NCBI RefSeq assembly: GCF_013359935.1
Contig: NZ_JABMCB010000202.1
Span: 434,001 to 498,000 of the forward strand
Direction: 5' to 3'
From: Paenibacillus xylanilyticus
GTDB lineage: Bacteria; Bacillota; Bacilli; Paenibacillales; Paenibacillaceae
Length of the DNA stretch: 64,000 nt
Below the pieces are notes generated by a model, which worked only from the letters and a program-made list of their open reading frames with translations, was not told the origin of the DNA and ran no database searches. A program made the position numbers and the translations under genes. This document shows, piece after piece, positions 1 to 10,191 of the stretch; position 1 is the first letter of the stretch, and every line of letters starts with the position of its first letter.

Positions 1-2610
1 GTGAACCATATCGTCACTAACCCAATGTCCCCAGTGGATTTGATGCCAGAACGGACCCTGCGGGTTATGCTGATAAAATAAATGGTATTTTCCGTTATAA
101 TAAATCGGTGCATGCGCTTCATTCATCCAGTTTTGAGGAGGCATCGCATGGTACTGGGGGCGGTGCTGATCTCCATCAAACACACTTGGGTCTTCATCAA
201 TGTCACCATTCGGAATTACCGGAACTGCGCCCCCGTGAAGCGACGTCACCTCGTCGTATTCAGCTAGCAGCTCCTGAGCGGTAAGGGCTTTGTTCTGCAG
301 CTTCACTTCATCAATGAGTCCGCTGAACATATTGTAGGAGAACAAGCCAGCCAATTCTACCGGTTTATTATTTTTTCCGATAATCAGACTTGCTCCAGAT
401 GGTGTGATCGGGACGTTGACTGGTGTTGCCTGGGAAGCCACTTCCTCACCGTTTAGATATAACTTAATCATTCCTTCTTTCTTATCGAAGGTAGCGGCCA
501 CATAATTCCACTTGTATTTTTCGAGCGGGTGATCCTTTACCCATACCTGAATCCACTGGCCGCCGATCCCGACCTGCATCGACCATGTGCCGTGTCGGTA
601 CATGCCAAGCGCGAAGCCTTCGGCTTTATCCTGATCTGACTGGTTTACAATCGCAGACAGCTTGTTCCCGTCCCCCCATTCGTAGCTTCGCGGGGCGACC
701 CAAGCTTCAAGCGTAAACGCATCGCTTACAGGTATGATATCCTTTGTATTGATCTCAATATCATTTGAATATCCATCAAACAGCAAGGCGCCGCCTTTGA
801 CTCCGCGCGGAGTCCATCTCGGATCCTTCGAAGCCATGTATCTGGCGTTGTTAAATACATAGTTCACATCATGCTCCCGATTGCTTGCTTCTTCAAGCGC
901 CTTCTTTCCTGCGCCTTCATCAAGACTCATATAGAAGATGGTCCCCTTACCATGAGCTTGAAAAGCATCAACCGCAATACTGGCTTGGTTGGATTGATCA
1001 ACAACCTTGACATAGAGTTTTTTATTGTAGTGTTCCTGCATGTTCCAGGAAATTTTTTCGTTCGCACTAACATCCCCGGTCTTTTTAAGTAACGCATTTG
1101 TGCCCGCATCATAAATTGCGACGTAAGCGTCCTCCGGATCGTCGATATTCAAAACCGTAAAGGTAATGCTTCCGGTTCCCTGCATGATAAAAGTATTGGA
1201 AGTAATGGAGCCCTGTTCTTCCGCAGAAGACTTGGCAAAAAAGTTCCCTTCTTTACCGGCTTGAGCTTCCTGGGTTACTCGAAAAGCAGTACCTTCAGCT
1301 GTCCAGCCATCCAAATTTCCGGTTTCAAAACCGCGGTTTGTGATTTCGGCCGGGATAATGTTCTCTGCCATGACACCTTCATCCGGTACGGTTTCACTGA
1401 AGGTATTGAAGGCATCCGCAAATATCAGTCCCCAATCGGATGATGCATGATCTTCGATTTCAAGATACAATTTCTTTCCAATATACTTGGACAGGTCGGC
1501 TTTATATAATTCCATATTCGCCAGTCTCAGACCCTGCGCAGGATCCGGGAACCCGGACTCATTAAATTCACTGTTACCGTACCTGGCAATCAAGTCTCCC
1601 GTATCCGCTTCAATGACGCTCACATACCCTTGATTCGGATTCTTGCCTCCACCCAGTCTGAAGGTAATCCAGCCTGTTCCGCCCAGCTCGAAGGTGCTCG
1701 AACGAAGCACACCGGTCGCAGCCTCATTATATTGCCAGCCGTTCAAATGATAATTGCCTTCCTGGTTGTACGGGATTTGTTCATCCCAAAAGGTTGTGTC
1801 GTCCGATACACTGTTCGGACCAAATGCCTCACCTTCGACAACCGTCCATCCGGTTAAGTCCCCGGATTCAAAGCTGGGATTTTCGATCTGATAGCGTTTG
1901 AAATCAGGCTTGATATCCTTGGCGATAATTCCTTCATCAGGCTCGGATTCATGATACATGAAGAATGCGTCCGCAAATATCACTCCCCAGTCCGTGGTTG
2001 CATGATCGACGATCTCCACATAGAGCTTCTTGCCCAAATATTCGGAAAGATCTGCCTTATACTGCTCCATATTAGCTAACCGCAGGCCTTGTGTGGGATC
2101 CGGGAAACCAACGTCAGCAAAAGCGCTGTTGCCATACCTGCCAATAACTTGCCCCGTCCCGGCTTCCACGATATTGATATATGCCTTGTCAGGGTTCTTC
2201 GCACCGCCAAGTTTGAAGCTGATCCAGCCGCTGCCGCCAAGCTCAAAAGTGCTGGAGCGAAGCACACCAGTTGCTGATTCATCATACCTCCAACCGTTTA
2301 AATGATAATCGCCTTCCTGGTTGTATGGTATTTCTTCCGCCCACCAAACCTTTTCGTCCGATACGCTGTTCTCGCCGAAAGCATCGCCCTTGACTACCGT
2401 CCACCCCGTCAAATCTTTTGATTCAAACCCAGGATTTTGAATTTGATAGACGGAATCCATAACGGACAGTTCCGTTTCAGTCGTCGAAATTTGCCCCACC
2501 TCTTCATGTATTTCGGCTGCCATTGATATTTCAGGTACAGCAAGCTGGAGAAGCATTGTCCATATGATCATTCTTATCATCCAGGTTCTTCTTGTACTTT
2601 CATATTTCAT
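1..2610 (-). CDS. Secreted multidomain GH32 fructanase (3' end outside window)
   Basis: The reading frame is open from the ATG at 2610 to the window edge, 870 codons, so the C-terminal part is missing. The start follows a GGAGAG ribosome site. Residues 1-31 are a signal peptide ending SMAA, so the enzyme is exported. Two closely similar modules of about 185 residues follow (around 55-233 and 240-418; both contain GFPDP and GLRLANME), then a diverged third copy (about 419-550), a LamG-like concanavalin fold (about 553-780) and the start of the GH32 propeller. The expected WMNDPNG motif reads WMNEAHAP (Glu831), as in the neighbouring cytoplasmic enzyme. Fructan hydrolysis (levan or inulin) is inferred from family and locus; exact linkage cannot be read. 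It is the last gene of the fructan operon visible here. Confidence 0.88.
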   Translation of the reverse strand, partial: MKYESTRRTWMIRMIIWTMLLQLAVPEISMAAEIHEEVGQISTTETELSVMDSVYQIQNPGFESKDLTGWTVVKGDAFGENSVSDEKVWWAEEIPYNQEGDYHLNGWRYDESATGVLRSSTFELGGSGWISFKLGGAKNPDKAYINIVEAGTGQVIGRYGNSAFADVGFPDPTQGLRLANMEQYKADLSEYLGKKLYVEIVDHATTDWGVIFADAFFMYHESEPDEGIIAKDIKPDFKRYQIENPSFESGDLTGWTVVEGEAFGPNSVSDDTTFWDEQIPYNQEGNYHLNGWQYNEAATGVLRSSTFELGGTGWITFRLGGGKNPNQGYVSVIEADTGDLIARYGNSEFNESGFPDPAQGLRLANMELYKADLSKYIGKKLYLEIEDHASSDWGLIFADAFNTFSETVPDEGVMAENIIPAEITNRGFETGNLDGWTAEGTAFRVTQEAQAGKEGNFFAKSSAEEQGSITSNTFIMQGTGSITFTVLNIDDPEDAYVAIYDAGTNALLKKTGDVSANEKISWNMQEHYNKKLYVKVVDQSNQASIAVDAFQAHGKGTIFYMSLDEGAGKKALEEASNREHDVNYVFNNARYMASKDPRWTPRGVKGGALLFDGYSNDIEINTKDIIPVSDAFTLEAWVAPRSYEWGDGNKLSAIVNQSDQDKAEGFALGMYRHGTWSMQVGIGGQWIQVWVKDHPLEKYKWNYVAATFDKKEGMIKLYLNGEEVASQATPVNVPITPSGASLIIGKNNKPVELAGLFSYNMFSGLIDEVKLQNKALTAQELLAEYDEVTSLHGGAVPVIPNGDIDEDPSVFDGDQHRPQYHAMPPQNWMNEAHAPIYYNGKYHLFYQHNPQGPFWHQIHWGHWVSDDMVH

Positions 2611-2774
2611 TCAAGAGCTCTCCTTCACGATTTTATATTCACCGGAATTTTGACAGCTCCCCTTCTACAAGGAAGAATAATCATGAAGCATAAAGGAGAG
2701 TAAGAATAGAACGCTTCCATAAATGGGTCTTAGATCAGATTGCCCAAAGGGTAAGGAGCGCCTAAGCGCTCTGT

Positions 2775-5048
2775 TTACCAAATGGATTTCATCTCCCATA
2801 TATCCAACGATTTAACCAACAGTTCCCCATCTCCCCAAATCTCAAGTCCCAATGCATCCAGACGGCTTGGATACACCCGGGTTGTCAGGCTTTTTAATCC
2901 GTTGGCATAAGCTTCGACCATAGAGCGGTCCATATAAATGTGAAGCCTTAGATAATCTTCCAGCAGTTCAAGCTTACCGCCTTGCACACCTCTGCACTTT
3001 TCTCCCGGATGAAGGGTGGTGTTTGTTCGATCTACCAAGAACATTGATTCGTTCATATCATAAAACAGAAGGGTCTCTTCTTCTCCACCTGGCGTACGAC
3101 GTATCTTTATTCCAAATTGTTTTGCGCTAACCGGCTCCATTACCACTTGAATCTCAAGCATGTCGCCTTGGACCTCCTGCAGCAGTTCGTTCGCTTCAGC
3201 CAATGTTTTGTCATATAACGACAACCGCTTAGCACCTCGTAATGATTCAAGTTCCTGAATGGGTTCAATCCCCAGCCGTCCGTCTTCCCGTAAATACACA
3301 CTTAACGGTAAGCCGCCATTATGAGCCCAGCCCGATTTATATTCCAACTCCGACGTTCGGTCACCTTGTGCTATCGTAAATACGATCTTTCTGCCAGTCT
3401 TGGGATCTACCATTCCGCTAGGGCCAGTAAAATGAAAATCACCAACATCAATCAACTGAGGCTCCTCTTGATCAGGAATAAATGATAGTTCTTGCATGTC
3501 AAGCTGCCCGATCCAGTAGAATACCTCGACGTCCGCTCCCTGTCCCACAGGGCTGACTAACAGGAGAAATTTGTTCTCCCCCTTTGGGTTACGACCTAAA
3601 GGAAGAAGCACAGGAAGCTCCCAGATGGGCCCAAGATAAGGAAACTTTTGAATATCTGCTTTAAAAAAAGGCCCTTTGTACGTCCAATTCAGCATATCCT
3701 GGGACACAAAGGCCAGCGCGGCTCCTCCCTCGTCTTCAATACCGGACCCGACCAAGGCATACCAGCCATCATCATCCTTCCATACGAACGGATCCCGGAA
3801 ATCTCCGAATGCACCCATTCCTTTCTTCTGCACGATCAACGGCTCCGGATGTTTGACCCAATGAACCAGATCCGGATCGTTATCCATGGGATAGGTGCTT
3901 CGGGCAAGGGCCACGCTCTGATTCGGCGAAGCACTGTCATTTCCCGCCGTGAAAAATAAGACAGGCAAACCTTCAGCATCATAAGTTGCACTTCCCGACC
4001 AAATCCCGTCCGGAGCGAGCTGATCTTTTTCGGGAGCCAAGGCCACAGGAAGATCCCGCCAATGTACGAGATCCTTGCTTACCCAATGTCCCCAATGGAT
4101 TTGATGAAAAAACGGGCCAAGGGGGTTATGCTGATAGAACAAATGATATTGCCCGTTAAAATAAATCGGTGCATGGGGCTCGTTCATCCAATGCGCTGGT
4201 GGGCTGACATGATACTGCGGTCTATGGCGATCCGGTAGCAGCGGCGTCCGATCCAGCTGAATATCCTCATCATTTAATTGCGGATGGGCTCCTCCGTGGT
4301 CGGTGTCTATCACATATCGATAAGCATCAATCACCTCCTGCTCGCTCAGAGCCCGATTATAGATGTTGAGTTCATCAAGCATACCGCTGAACATGTGAAG
4401 GCTGAATACATCTGCCAGCAGGCTGCTGTGATTGTTTTTACCGATGAGCAATTCCGTGTCTACCGCCTCGACCAGCCGGGAACCACGAGGTAGATCAGTC
4501 GAAGCGACTTCACTGCCGTTTAAATAAAGCTTCATGATGCCTTCGTTCCCATCAAATACTGCATTCACGTAAGACCATTCGTTCTTGGGAAGTTCATGTC
4601 CGTCAGGTGCCCAAACTTCCTTCCAATCCCCACTCTCCAGACCGACTTGAAAGGACCAAGAGCCATGACGATACATCCCGAGCAGATATCCCTGCTTGCG
4701 ATCCATGTTGTGGTGGTTCACAATGGCAGATAACTTTCCTTCATACCCCCATTCATAAGAACGCGGTGCAAGCCATACTCCAATACTTAGCTCTGATCGG
4801 TACTGGTACGTGATGTTCGGATCTTTCTCGTGAATCGCATGGGCAATATAAGTCGAGTAACCATCGAATAGGAGTCCATTTCCCAACACTCCTTTTCTCC
4901 ACTGCGGGTCGCACGGTTCGGTAAATTCTGCTTGATTAAAAACATAATGAATACGATCCCGAACTTTCGATATGCTCTCCATAGTGTTGGATCCTGTTCC
5001 TTCGTCAAAGGTCCAAGACATTATCAACCCCTGATTTCCCAAAGTCAT
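2775..5048 (-). CDS. Cytoplasmic LamG-GH32 beta-fructosidase-like enzyme
   Basis: 757 residues without a signal peptide, so probably cytoplasmic. Residues 5-245 form a LamG-like domain; GH32 follows from about 275. The triad region reads WMNEPHAP (Glu290 where the family nucleophile Asp normally stands), FRDP (Asp419, transition-state stabiliser) and WELP (Glu477, acid/base, normally WECPD). It has the same architecture as the C-terminal half of the secreted enzyme downstream, without export signal and repeat modules. The start codon overlaps the stop of the upstream kinase-GH32 gene by four bases and is preceded by GGAGGGGGG, so translation is coupled. Likely role: splitting imported fructo-oligosaccharides, possibly with a specificity differing from classic GH32. 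A GH32 family call is secure; the activity is not. Confidence 0.85.
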   Translation of the reverse strand: MTLGNQGLIMSWTFDEGTGSNTMESISKVRDRIHYVFNQAEFTEPCDPQWRKGVLGNGLLFDGYSTYIAHAIHEKDPNITYQYRSELSIGVWLAPRSYEWGYEGKLSAIVNHHNMDRKQGYLLGMYRHGSWSFQVGLESGDWKEVWAPDGHELPKNEWSYVNAVFDGNEGIMKLYLNGSEVASTDLPRGSRLVEAVDTELLIGKNNHSSLLADVFSLHMFSGMLDELNIYNRALSEQEVIDAYRYVIDTDHGGAHPQLNDEDIQLDRTPLLPDRHRPQYHVSPPAHWMNEPHAPIYFNGQYHLFYQHNPLGPFFHQIHWGHWVSKDLVHWRDLPVALAPEKDQLAPDGIWSGSATYDAEGLPVLFFTAGNDSASPNQSVALARSTYPMDNDPDLVHWVKHPEPLIVQKKGMGAFGDFRDPFVWKDDDGWYALVGSGIEDEGGAALAFVSQDMLNWTYKGPFFKADIQKFPYLGPIWELPVLLPLGRNPKGENKFLLLVSPVGQGADVEVFYWIGQLDMQELSFIPDQEEPQLIDVGDFHFTGPSGMVDPKTGRKIVFTIAQGDRTSELEYKSGWAHNGGLPLSVYLREDGRLGIEPIQELESLRGAKRLSLYDKTLAEANELLQEVQGDMLEIQVVMEPVSAKQFGIKIRRTPGGEEETLLFYDMNESMFLVDRTNTTLHPGEKCRGVQGGKLELLEDYLRLHIYMDRSMVEAYANGLKSLTTRVYPSRLDALGLEIWGDGELLVKSLDIWEMKSIW

Positions 5049-7513
5049 ATTTCCCCCCTCCTTAATGTCTGCTTTATGACATCTTTAGAAGCATGAATCG
5101 ACTGAAGAGCATGGATATGCAGCAGGTTCAGTTTCGCTTGTCCCGATTTCGTAATAATAGAAATGCTATCCATTGGCGCGTCGGGGAAAATCTGATCGGT
5201 CAACACAACCAGGCCATCATTCCCATACACTTCAACTGCATTGCGATCCAGCCAGATATGCAACTTAATCTTCCCGTTCTCTTGGGACATGCTGGCACCG
5301 TGGTTGCATGGAAACGATGAATGGAAGTCAGTCAGTCCCGACTGCGTACGGTCAATGAACAACCACTCGCGCATCGAATCATATCCAATAACCGTTTCAC
5401 TCTCCCCGGAGGATTTCATGATGATCTGTACCTCGTCACTGGAACCCATATCAATGTCGGCTTCAATCTCAAGCAGATCATCGCTAATTTTTTGACTAAA
5501 CGGTGTCTCGGCCGTCACTCTGACATCAGACCAACTCATGAGGTCTTTCCGTAACTGCTCTATTTCTCGAACAGGCATTTGGGTTAAAACGACCCCTTCA
5601 TCCTGACAGCTTAATGCCAAGGTCCGAGGCAGAGTCATTGACCCTCTCCAAATACCTGTTGGCGTCTCGTTGGCATATTTCCAGTTACTCATCCATCCAA
5701 TGATCACGCGCCGTCCGTCTTCCTCAGGTATATCGGACCAACTGACCCCGGCATAGTTGTCCCGACCATAATCTAGCCACATGATGTGATCAGCTGAGTT
5801 ATCGTTAATGAACTTCACTCCATCGAACTCACCGATAAAGTATTGTGTACGTGAGCCTTCCGGACAAGAAGGATTATCCCCTATGCTTATGATAAGCACC
5901 CACTTGGTACGCCCCGTATCATCGATAGGCAATTCAAAGAGATCTGGGCATTCCCAAACACCGTCGTGGGAACCTTCCTCTTGACCGAATACACTGACGA
6001 GCGCCCAATCAATCAAATTTTCCGATCGATAGAAACGAACATGGTCCCCCGCGACTATAACCATAATCCATCGCTTACTTTCTGCATGCCAGAATACCTT
6101 AGGATCCCTGAAGTCAACCAGATCAGGTTCGGCAAGGACCGGATTCCCCGTATATTTGTGCCAGGTTTTTCCTTTATCGCGGCTGTAAGCCAAGCTTTGC
6201 CGTTGTCGAGGCTGATCAGTCTCCGGATATGTATCCGCATGAGTAAAGATTGCAATCAATCCATGGTGACCTTCAAACAGCCCGCTGCTATCGTTCCAGT
6301 CAACTACACAGCAGCCAGAAAATATTGCTCCATGCTCATCAGGAAACAAAGCGATTGGTGCATGCTGCCAGTGAATCAGATTCTCACTTACGGCATGGCC
6401 CCAGTGCATCGGGCCCCATTGGGTACTAAAGGGATGGTTCTGATAAAACAGATGATATTCGCCCTCGTAATAAACTAATCCGTTCGGATCATTCAACCAA
6501 TGGGTGGGAGGAGAGAAATGAAATCCCGGTCTGAAACTGTCCATTTTGAACTCTTTATTAGAGTCTATCATTTTGTTTATTTCATCTGTCGTTGGCATAG
6601 ATTGGAGAGCTCCCTTCCGTGTTGTTACTACTGCACCGCCAGCATTGGCAAACGTTAACATGTCGATGATTTGCTGTTTTGTCAGCTGATTTAATAAATT
6701 CCCGATTTCCAGCAACTTGGTTAAAAAACAGCCCAGAAACGCGTCGCCAGCGCCTGTCGTGTCGATGGCTTTTACTGGAAAACCTGGAGCATATCCATCA
6801 TGAGCGGTCATCCGGTAATAGGAGCCTCTATCTGCTAACGTTACGACAATCAAGGGAATCCCAAATTGTTGCTGCAGTTCCAAAGATCCTTTTTCGATGT
6901 CTGTTGTACCCGTGATAAAGCCAAGTTCTTCTTCCGATATTTTCAAAATGTCGGTATACGGCAAGCCCCAAAGGATATTCTGCTTCGCTGCCTCTTCAGT
7001 CTCCCATAGCGAAAGACGGATATTCGGATCGAATGAAAGCAGTGCACCAGCCTCTTTGGCCTTAACGACAGCTGCTCTCGTTGCCGTCCGTGCGGGCTCA
7101 TGGGTCATCGACAATGATCCAAAATGCAGGACTCTGGCGTTCTCGATCAAATCGAAAGGAACATCTTGTGAGGATAAAAAGGTATCCGCTCCTGGCTTCC
7201 GAAAAAAACTGAATGACCGGTCGCCGTCATCATCCAAGTGAACAAAGGCTAGCGTTGTATTCGCTTCATCGGTAAATGAGAGCCCTGATACATCAACCCC
7301 ACTGCTAAGCAAGGCTTGGTGCAGTAACGAACCGAAACGATCCTCTCCAATTTTGCTGATTAATGCAGCTTTGGCTCCCAATTGGGATAGCGCCACTGCT
7401 ACGTTAGCCGGTGCCCCTCCTGGATTACACTCATACTGTTCGGTGCTTCCCCCAGCAGAATCCACTGGCGTAAAGTCTATCAACACTTCTCCTATAGCTA
7501 TAACATCAAGCAC
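5045..7513 (-). CDS. Fused PfkB fructokinase and GH32 beta-fructofuranosidase
   Basis: One uninterrupted 822-residue frame joins two enzymes. Residues 1-315 are a PfkB/ribokinase-family sugar kinase (GGAPANVAV near 32, signature DTTGAGDAF at 251-259 with catalytic base Asp257), best matched to fructokinase. After a linker of about 15 residues, residues 326-822 are GH32 with canonical WLNDPNG (Asp342), FRDP (Asp470) and WECPD (Glu521). Expected chemistry: hydrolysis of sucrose or fructo-oligosaccharides and phosphorylation of the fructose released. No signal peptide. The start is GTG at 7513 after GGAGAG. An internal Met324 preceded by AAAGAG could permit a separate GH32 product. It lies between the binding-protein gene and a second GH32 gene in the fructan operon. 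Confidence 0.9.
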   Translation of the reverse strand: MLDVIAIGEVLIDFTPVDSAGGSTEQYECNPGGAPANVAVALSQLGAKAALISKIGEDRFGSLLHQALLSSGVDVSGLSFTDEANTTLAFVHLDDDGDRSFSFFRKPGADTFLSSQDVPFDLIENARVLHFGSLSMTHEPARTATRAAVVKAKEAGALLSFDPNIRLSLWETEEAAKQNILWGLPYTDILKISEEELGFITGTTDIEKGSLELQQQFGIPLIVVTLADRGSYYRMTAHDGYAPGFPVKAIDTTGAGDAFLGCFLTKLLEIGNLLNQLTKQQIIDMLTFANAGGAVVTTRKGALQSMPTTDEINKMIDSNKEFKMDSFRPGFHFSPPTHWLNDPNGLVYYEGEYHLFYQNHPFSTQWGPMHWGHAVSENLIHWQHAPIALFPDEHGAIFSGCCVVDWNDSSGLFEGHHGLIAIFTHADTYPETDQPRQRQSLAYSRDKGKTWHKYTGNPVLAEPDLVDFRDPKVFWHAESKRWIMVIVAGDHVRFYRSENLIDWALVSVFGQEEGSHDGVWECPDLFELPIDDTGRTKWVLIISIGDNPSCPEGSRTQYFIGEFDGVKFINDNSADHIMWLDYGRDNYAGVSWSDIPEEDGRRVIIGWMSNWKYANETPTGIWRGSMTLPRTLALSCQDEGVVLTQMPVREIEQLRKDLMSWSDVRVTAETPFSQKISDDLLEIEADIDMGSSDEVQIIMKSSGESETVIGYDSMREWLFIDRTQSGLTDFHSSFPCNHGASMSQENGKIKLHIWLDRNAVEVYGNDGLVVLTDQIFPDAPMDSISIITKSGQAKLNLLHIHALQSIHASKDVIKQTLRRGEI

Positions 7514-7541
7514 AACTTCTCTCCACCCATCGTTTGTTAAA

Positions 7542-9158
7542 TTATTTTTTTAAAGTTGCGTTATATCGATCCAGCCCGTTTTGGTAGATTTCCATCAACT
7601 CGTTCAATCCCATTTTCTCTAATGTCTTCACATAATTGTCCCACTGCTCATCCACGCCGCCCTCGACAATGAACTTACCTCTTTGGGTATTTACATATTT
7701 AATCAGCTCGGACTCAATTCTATTAATTTTGTCCAGCTCCTCCGGTTCAAAGAAGATACTTGGGTAGCTTTCCTTCTCCATGTAAGGCTCGTAATATTTT
7801 TCCAAATCTTTAGCGCGCTGTTGTGCCCTAGGCTCCATGTCTACAACTTTTCCGAAGTCGTCGATCGTAATGACACCTGGTCCGCCTGTGCCCGGAGCTA
7901 CTTTTTGACGAAATTCTCCTGCTGATGTCCCTTCAGGTAGGGGCAAGTTTACCAATTTCCCATTCTCATCCTTCTCGAACACAACATCCAGCGGGCCCCA
8001 ATGAATTTGAGCTGCCATGTACGGTTCATACTGCTGATCGATCCAGCGCATCGTAATTTCTGGGTTCTGGTTTTCCTTCGTGATCACAAACGCACCACGA
8101 CCGGGGCCACCCCCATTGCTTCGTCCAATGGTTTGGGCACCATTAGATCCTTTTAACGGAGACAACAATGCATAATCCTTTCCTCGATCAGGTCCAACAA
8201 CTTCCTCCACCTCCCACCAGATATAGGAGCCGAGCGTTTCGTCTGTTGTTTTGCCTTTGGCCAGATACTGCGCTGCGTCCTGGGTAAAGGATTCAGGATC
8301 AATCAATCCCTGCTTATACCATTTCTCATTAAAATATTTAAGGGCTTCCTTATATTCGGGCTGCGTCGCAGTAAAAATAACTTTTCCATCGCGAACAACC
8401 CGGTGCTCCAGATTATCCGGCAGTCCAAACGCTCCGAAAATCCCTGCAATATCCATACACCACTGCATATGCATAAAGCTCAATGGGATCTCGTCGGCTT
8501 TTCCGTTTCCGTTTGGATCCTGAGTTTTAAATGCAACCAGAGCTTCCGTATATTCGTCCAACGTCTCAGGCATTTTCAAACCCAGTGTGTCGAGCCACTT
8601 TTTATTAATCACATGGAAGAAGGGGTTGGTTCCAAGGTTGTTCTCCTCCCAAGAAGGCAGGCCGTAAATGTGCCCATCAGGTGCTGTGATGGAGGACTTG
8701 ATATCAGGTCTGCTATCTAAAAGCGCTTTCAGATTAGGTGCATATTGCTCAATTAAATCCTCCAAAGGAATGATGGTTCCGTCTTCACCGTAATTAATGA
8801 GTTCGTAATCTGTAAAACCAGCCCCGTAAAATGCATCTGGTAAATTTCCGCTTGCGAGCAAAAGGTTTTTCTTTTCTGCAAAATCAGTGTCCGGGATATT
8901 CTCCCACTCGATCTTAACGTTGGTCTGCTCTTCAAGACGCTTAAATATTTCCATTTGCGCATACTCCGGTGCTAATGCAGCTTTCGGGGATACCATTTTT
9001 AAGGAAATCGCTTCTTCAACGATCGGAAGACCGGTTTTGTTGAAATCGGCAGGTTGGTTGGAAGTCTGTTTCTTCGATCCCCCGTCTCCTGAACATGCAC
9101 TTAGTGCAAATGCGCCAGTCAGTATTAAAATTCCCGCACTTTTAAATACAGATTTCAT
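7542..9158 (-). CDS. ABC transporter solute-binding lipoprotein, fructan locus
   Basis: About 538 residues. The ATG at 9158 is chosen over an upstream in-frame start because GGGAGG precedes it and the lipoprotein signal begins there; the lipobox is LSAC with Cys22. The size fits the large LplA-type binding proteins of Paenibacillus. A loop DPNGNGKADE resembles the EF-hand-like calcium loops of alginate-binding AlgQ proteins. It is followed closely by the kinase-GH32 gene and preceded by two permease genes, so it probably captures fructo-oligosaccharides at the membrane. It is clearly paralogous to the binding protein at 57340-58950 (both contain LIPLEDLI and ITAPDGHIY). Confidence 0.9.
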   Translation of the reverse strand: MKSVFKSAGILILTGAFALSACSGDGGSKKQTSNQPADFNKTGLPIVEEAISLKMVSPKAALAPEYAQMEIFKRLEEQTNVKIEWENIPDTDFAEKKNLLLASGNLPDAFYGAGFTDYELINYGEDGTIIPLEDLIEQYAPNLKALLDSRPDIKSSITAPDGHIYGLPSWEENNLGTNPFFHVINKKWLDTLGLKMPETLDEYTEALVAFKTQDPNGNGKADEIPLSFMHMQWCMDIAGIFGAFGLPDNLEHRVVRDGKVIFTATQPEYKEALKYFNEKWYKQGLIDPESFTQDAAQYLAKGKTTDETLGSYIWWEVEEVVGPDRGKDYALLSPLKGSNGAQTIGRSNGGGPGRGAFVITKENQNPEITMRWIDQQYEPYMAAQIHWGPLDVVFEKDENGKLVNLPLPEGTSAGEFRQKVAPGTGGPGVITIDDFGKVVDMEPRAQQRAKDLEKYYEPYMEKESYPSIFFEPEELDKINRIESELIKYVNTQRGKFIVEGGVDEQWDNYVKTLEKMGLNELMEIYQNGLDRYNATLKK

Positions 9159-9281
9159 GATGCATAAACCTCCCAAGAATTTATTCCAATCTCTGGTCAA
9201 CTTTTTTCATCTTTGTTGGATCCGGTTTGCAGAGACGTATAAATCTCCCGTACATCCCCCCTTTCAAGTACTTTGTCAATA

Positions 9282-10178
9282 TCATCCCTTGATCGAACCG
9301 ATCATTACGCCTTTAACAAAGTACTTTTGAAGGAATGGGTACAAGATTAGCAGCGGCAAACTGGATACAATGATGACACCGTATTTGATAAGTTCAGTAA
9401 CACGCATCTTCGCCGCGTATGATTCTACATCCACCATCATGCCGGAGTTAACCTGGTTCTGGACAAGGATATTGCGAAGTACCAGCTGAAGTGGATACTT
9501 GCTTTCATCATTCATATAAATCAAAGCATCGAAGAAACCGTTCCAGAAACCAACAACATGGTACAAAACCATGACAGCAATGATTGATTTTGACAAAGGC
9601 ATTACGATGCTCCAGAAAAATCGGGTGTTTGAGCAGCCGTCAATTGAAGCCGCTTCCCACAATTCATCCGGAATGGATGACTGAAAAAACGTCCTCACGA
9701 TAATGACATTGAAAACACTGCCGGCTCCTGGAATAACTAGAGCCCAGATGGTATCCAACATCTGAAGGTCCTTAATCAACAGATATGTGGGAATTAGCCC
9801 CCCACTAAAAAACATGGTGATCATCAAAAACCACATGATTACCGATTTGCCCATCAAATTTTTACGAGCCAAAGGATAGGCTGCAAATACGGTAACGGCT
9901 ACACCAATCAGCGTTCCTACACCCGCATAAAGAATGGAATTTGCATAACCGATCCAAATCGAAGAATCGCTGAAAATTCGAATATAACCATCTAACGTGA
10001 ACCCTTTTGGAAACAACCAAACATTCCCGGAGTAGATCTGATTTGGATCACTGAATGAAGCAATCAACACAAAATACAACGGGAATAACACGAGAAGCAT
10101 AATCAAGCTCAATAAAACAAGGTTGATCACGTCAAACCAAATGTCCCCTCTGCTTTTTCTTTTCAATAATTGATTCAA
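9282..10178 (-). CDS. ABC sugar importer permease (LplC/MalG type)
   Basis: 298 residues with about six hydrophobic segments. The cytoplasmic EAA loop reads EAASIDGC, where the ATPase docks. The start is a TTG at 10178, set by AAAGGAG eight bases upstream. It pairs with the permease 13 bp upstream to form the membrane channel for the fructan-locus binding protein. The C-terminus ends in the KGVMIGSIKG-type tail common to this subgroup. Confidence 0.9.
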   Translation of the reverse strand: MNQLLKRKSRGDIWFDVINLVLLSLIMLLVLFPLYFVLIASFSDPNQIYSGNVWLFPKGFTLDGYIRIFSDSSIWIGYANSILYAGVGTLIGVAVTVFAAYPLARKNLMGKSVIMWFLMITMFFSGGLIPTYLLIKDLQMLDTIWALVIPGAGSVFNVIIVRTFFQSSIPDELWEAASIDGCSNTRFFWSIVMPLSKSIIAVMVLYHVVGFWNGFFDALIYMNDESKYPLQLVLRNILVQNQVNSGMMVDVESYAAKMRVTELIKYGVIIVSSLPLLILYPFLQKYFVKGVMIGSIKG

Positions 10179-10191
10179 ATTAAACTCTCCT

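Noticed and set aside
2756-2771. GAGCGC/GCGCTC hairpin between two GH32 genes as a terminator
   Set aside because: No T-run follows on the minus strand; it may only stabilise or process the operon message.
3648-3959. Long plus-strand frames inside the minus-strand enzyme genes (also 18334-19011, 51424-52248, 58054-58872)
   Set aside because: They are antisense to genes with clear catalytic motifs, have no ribosome sites and no recognisable domains.
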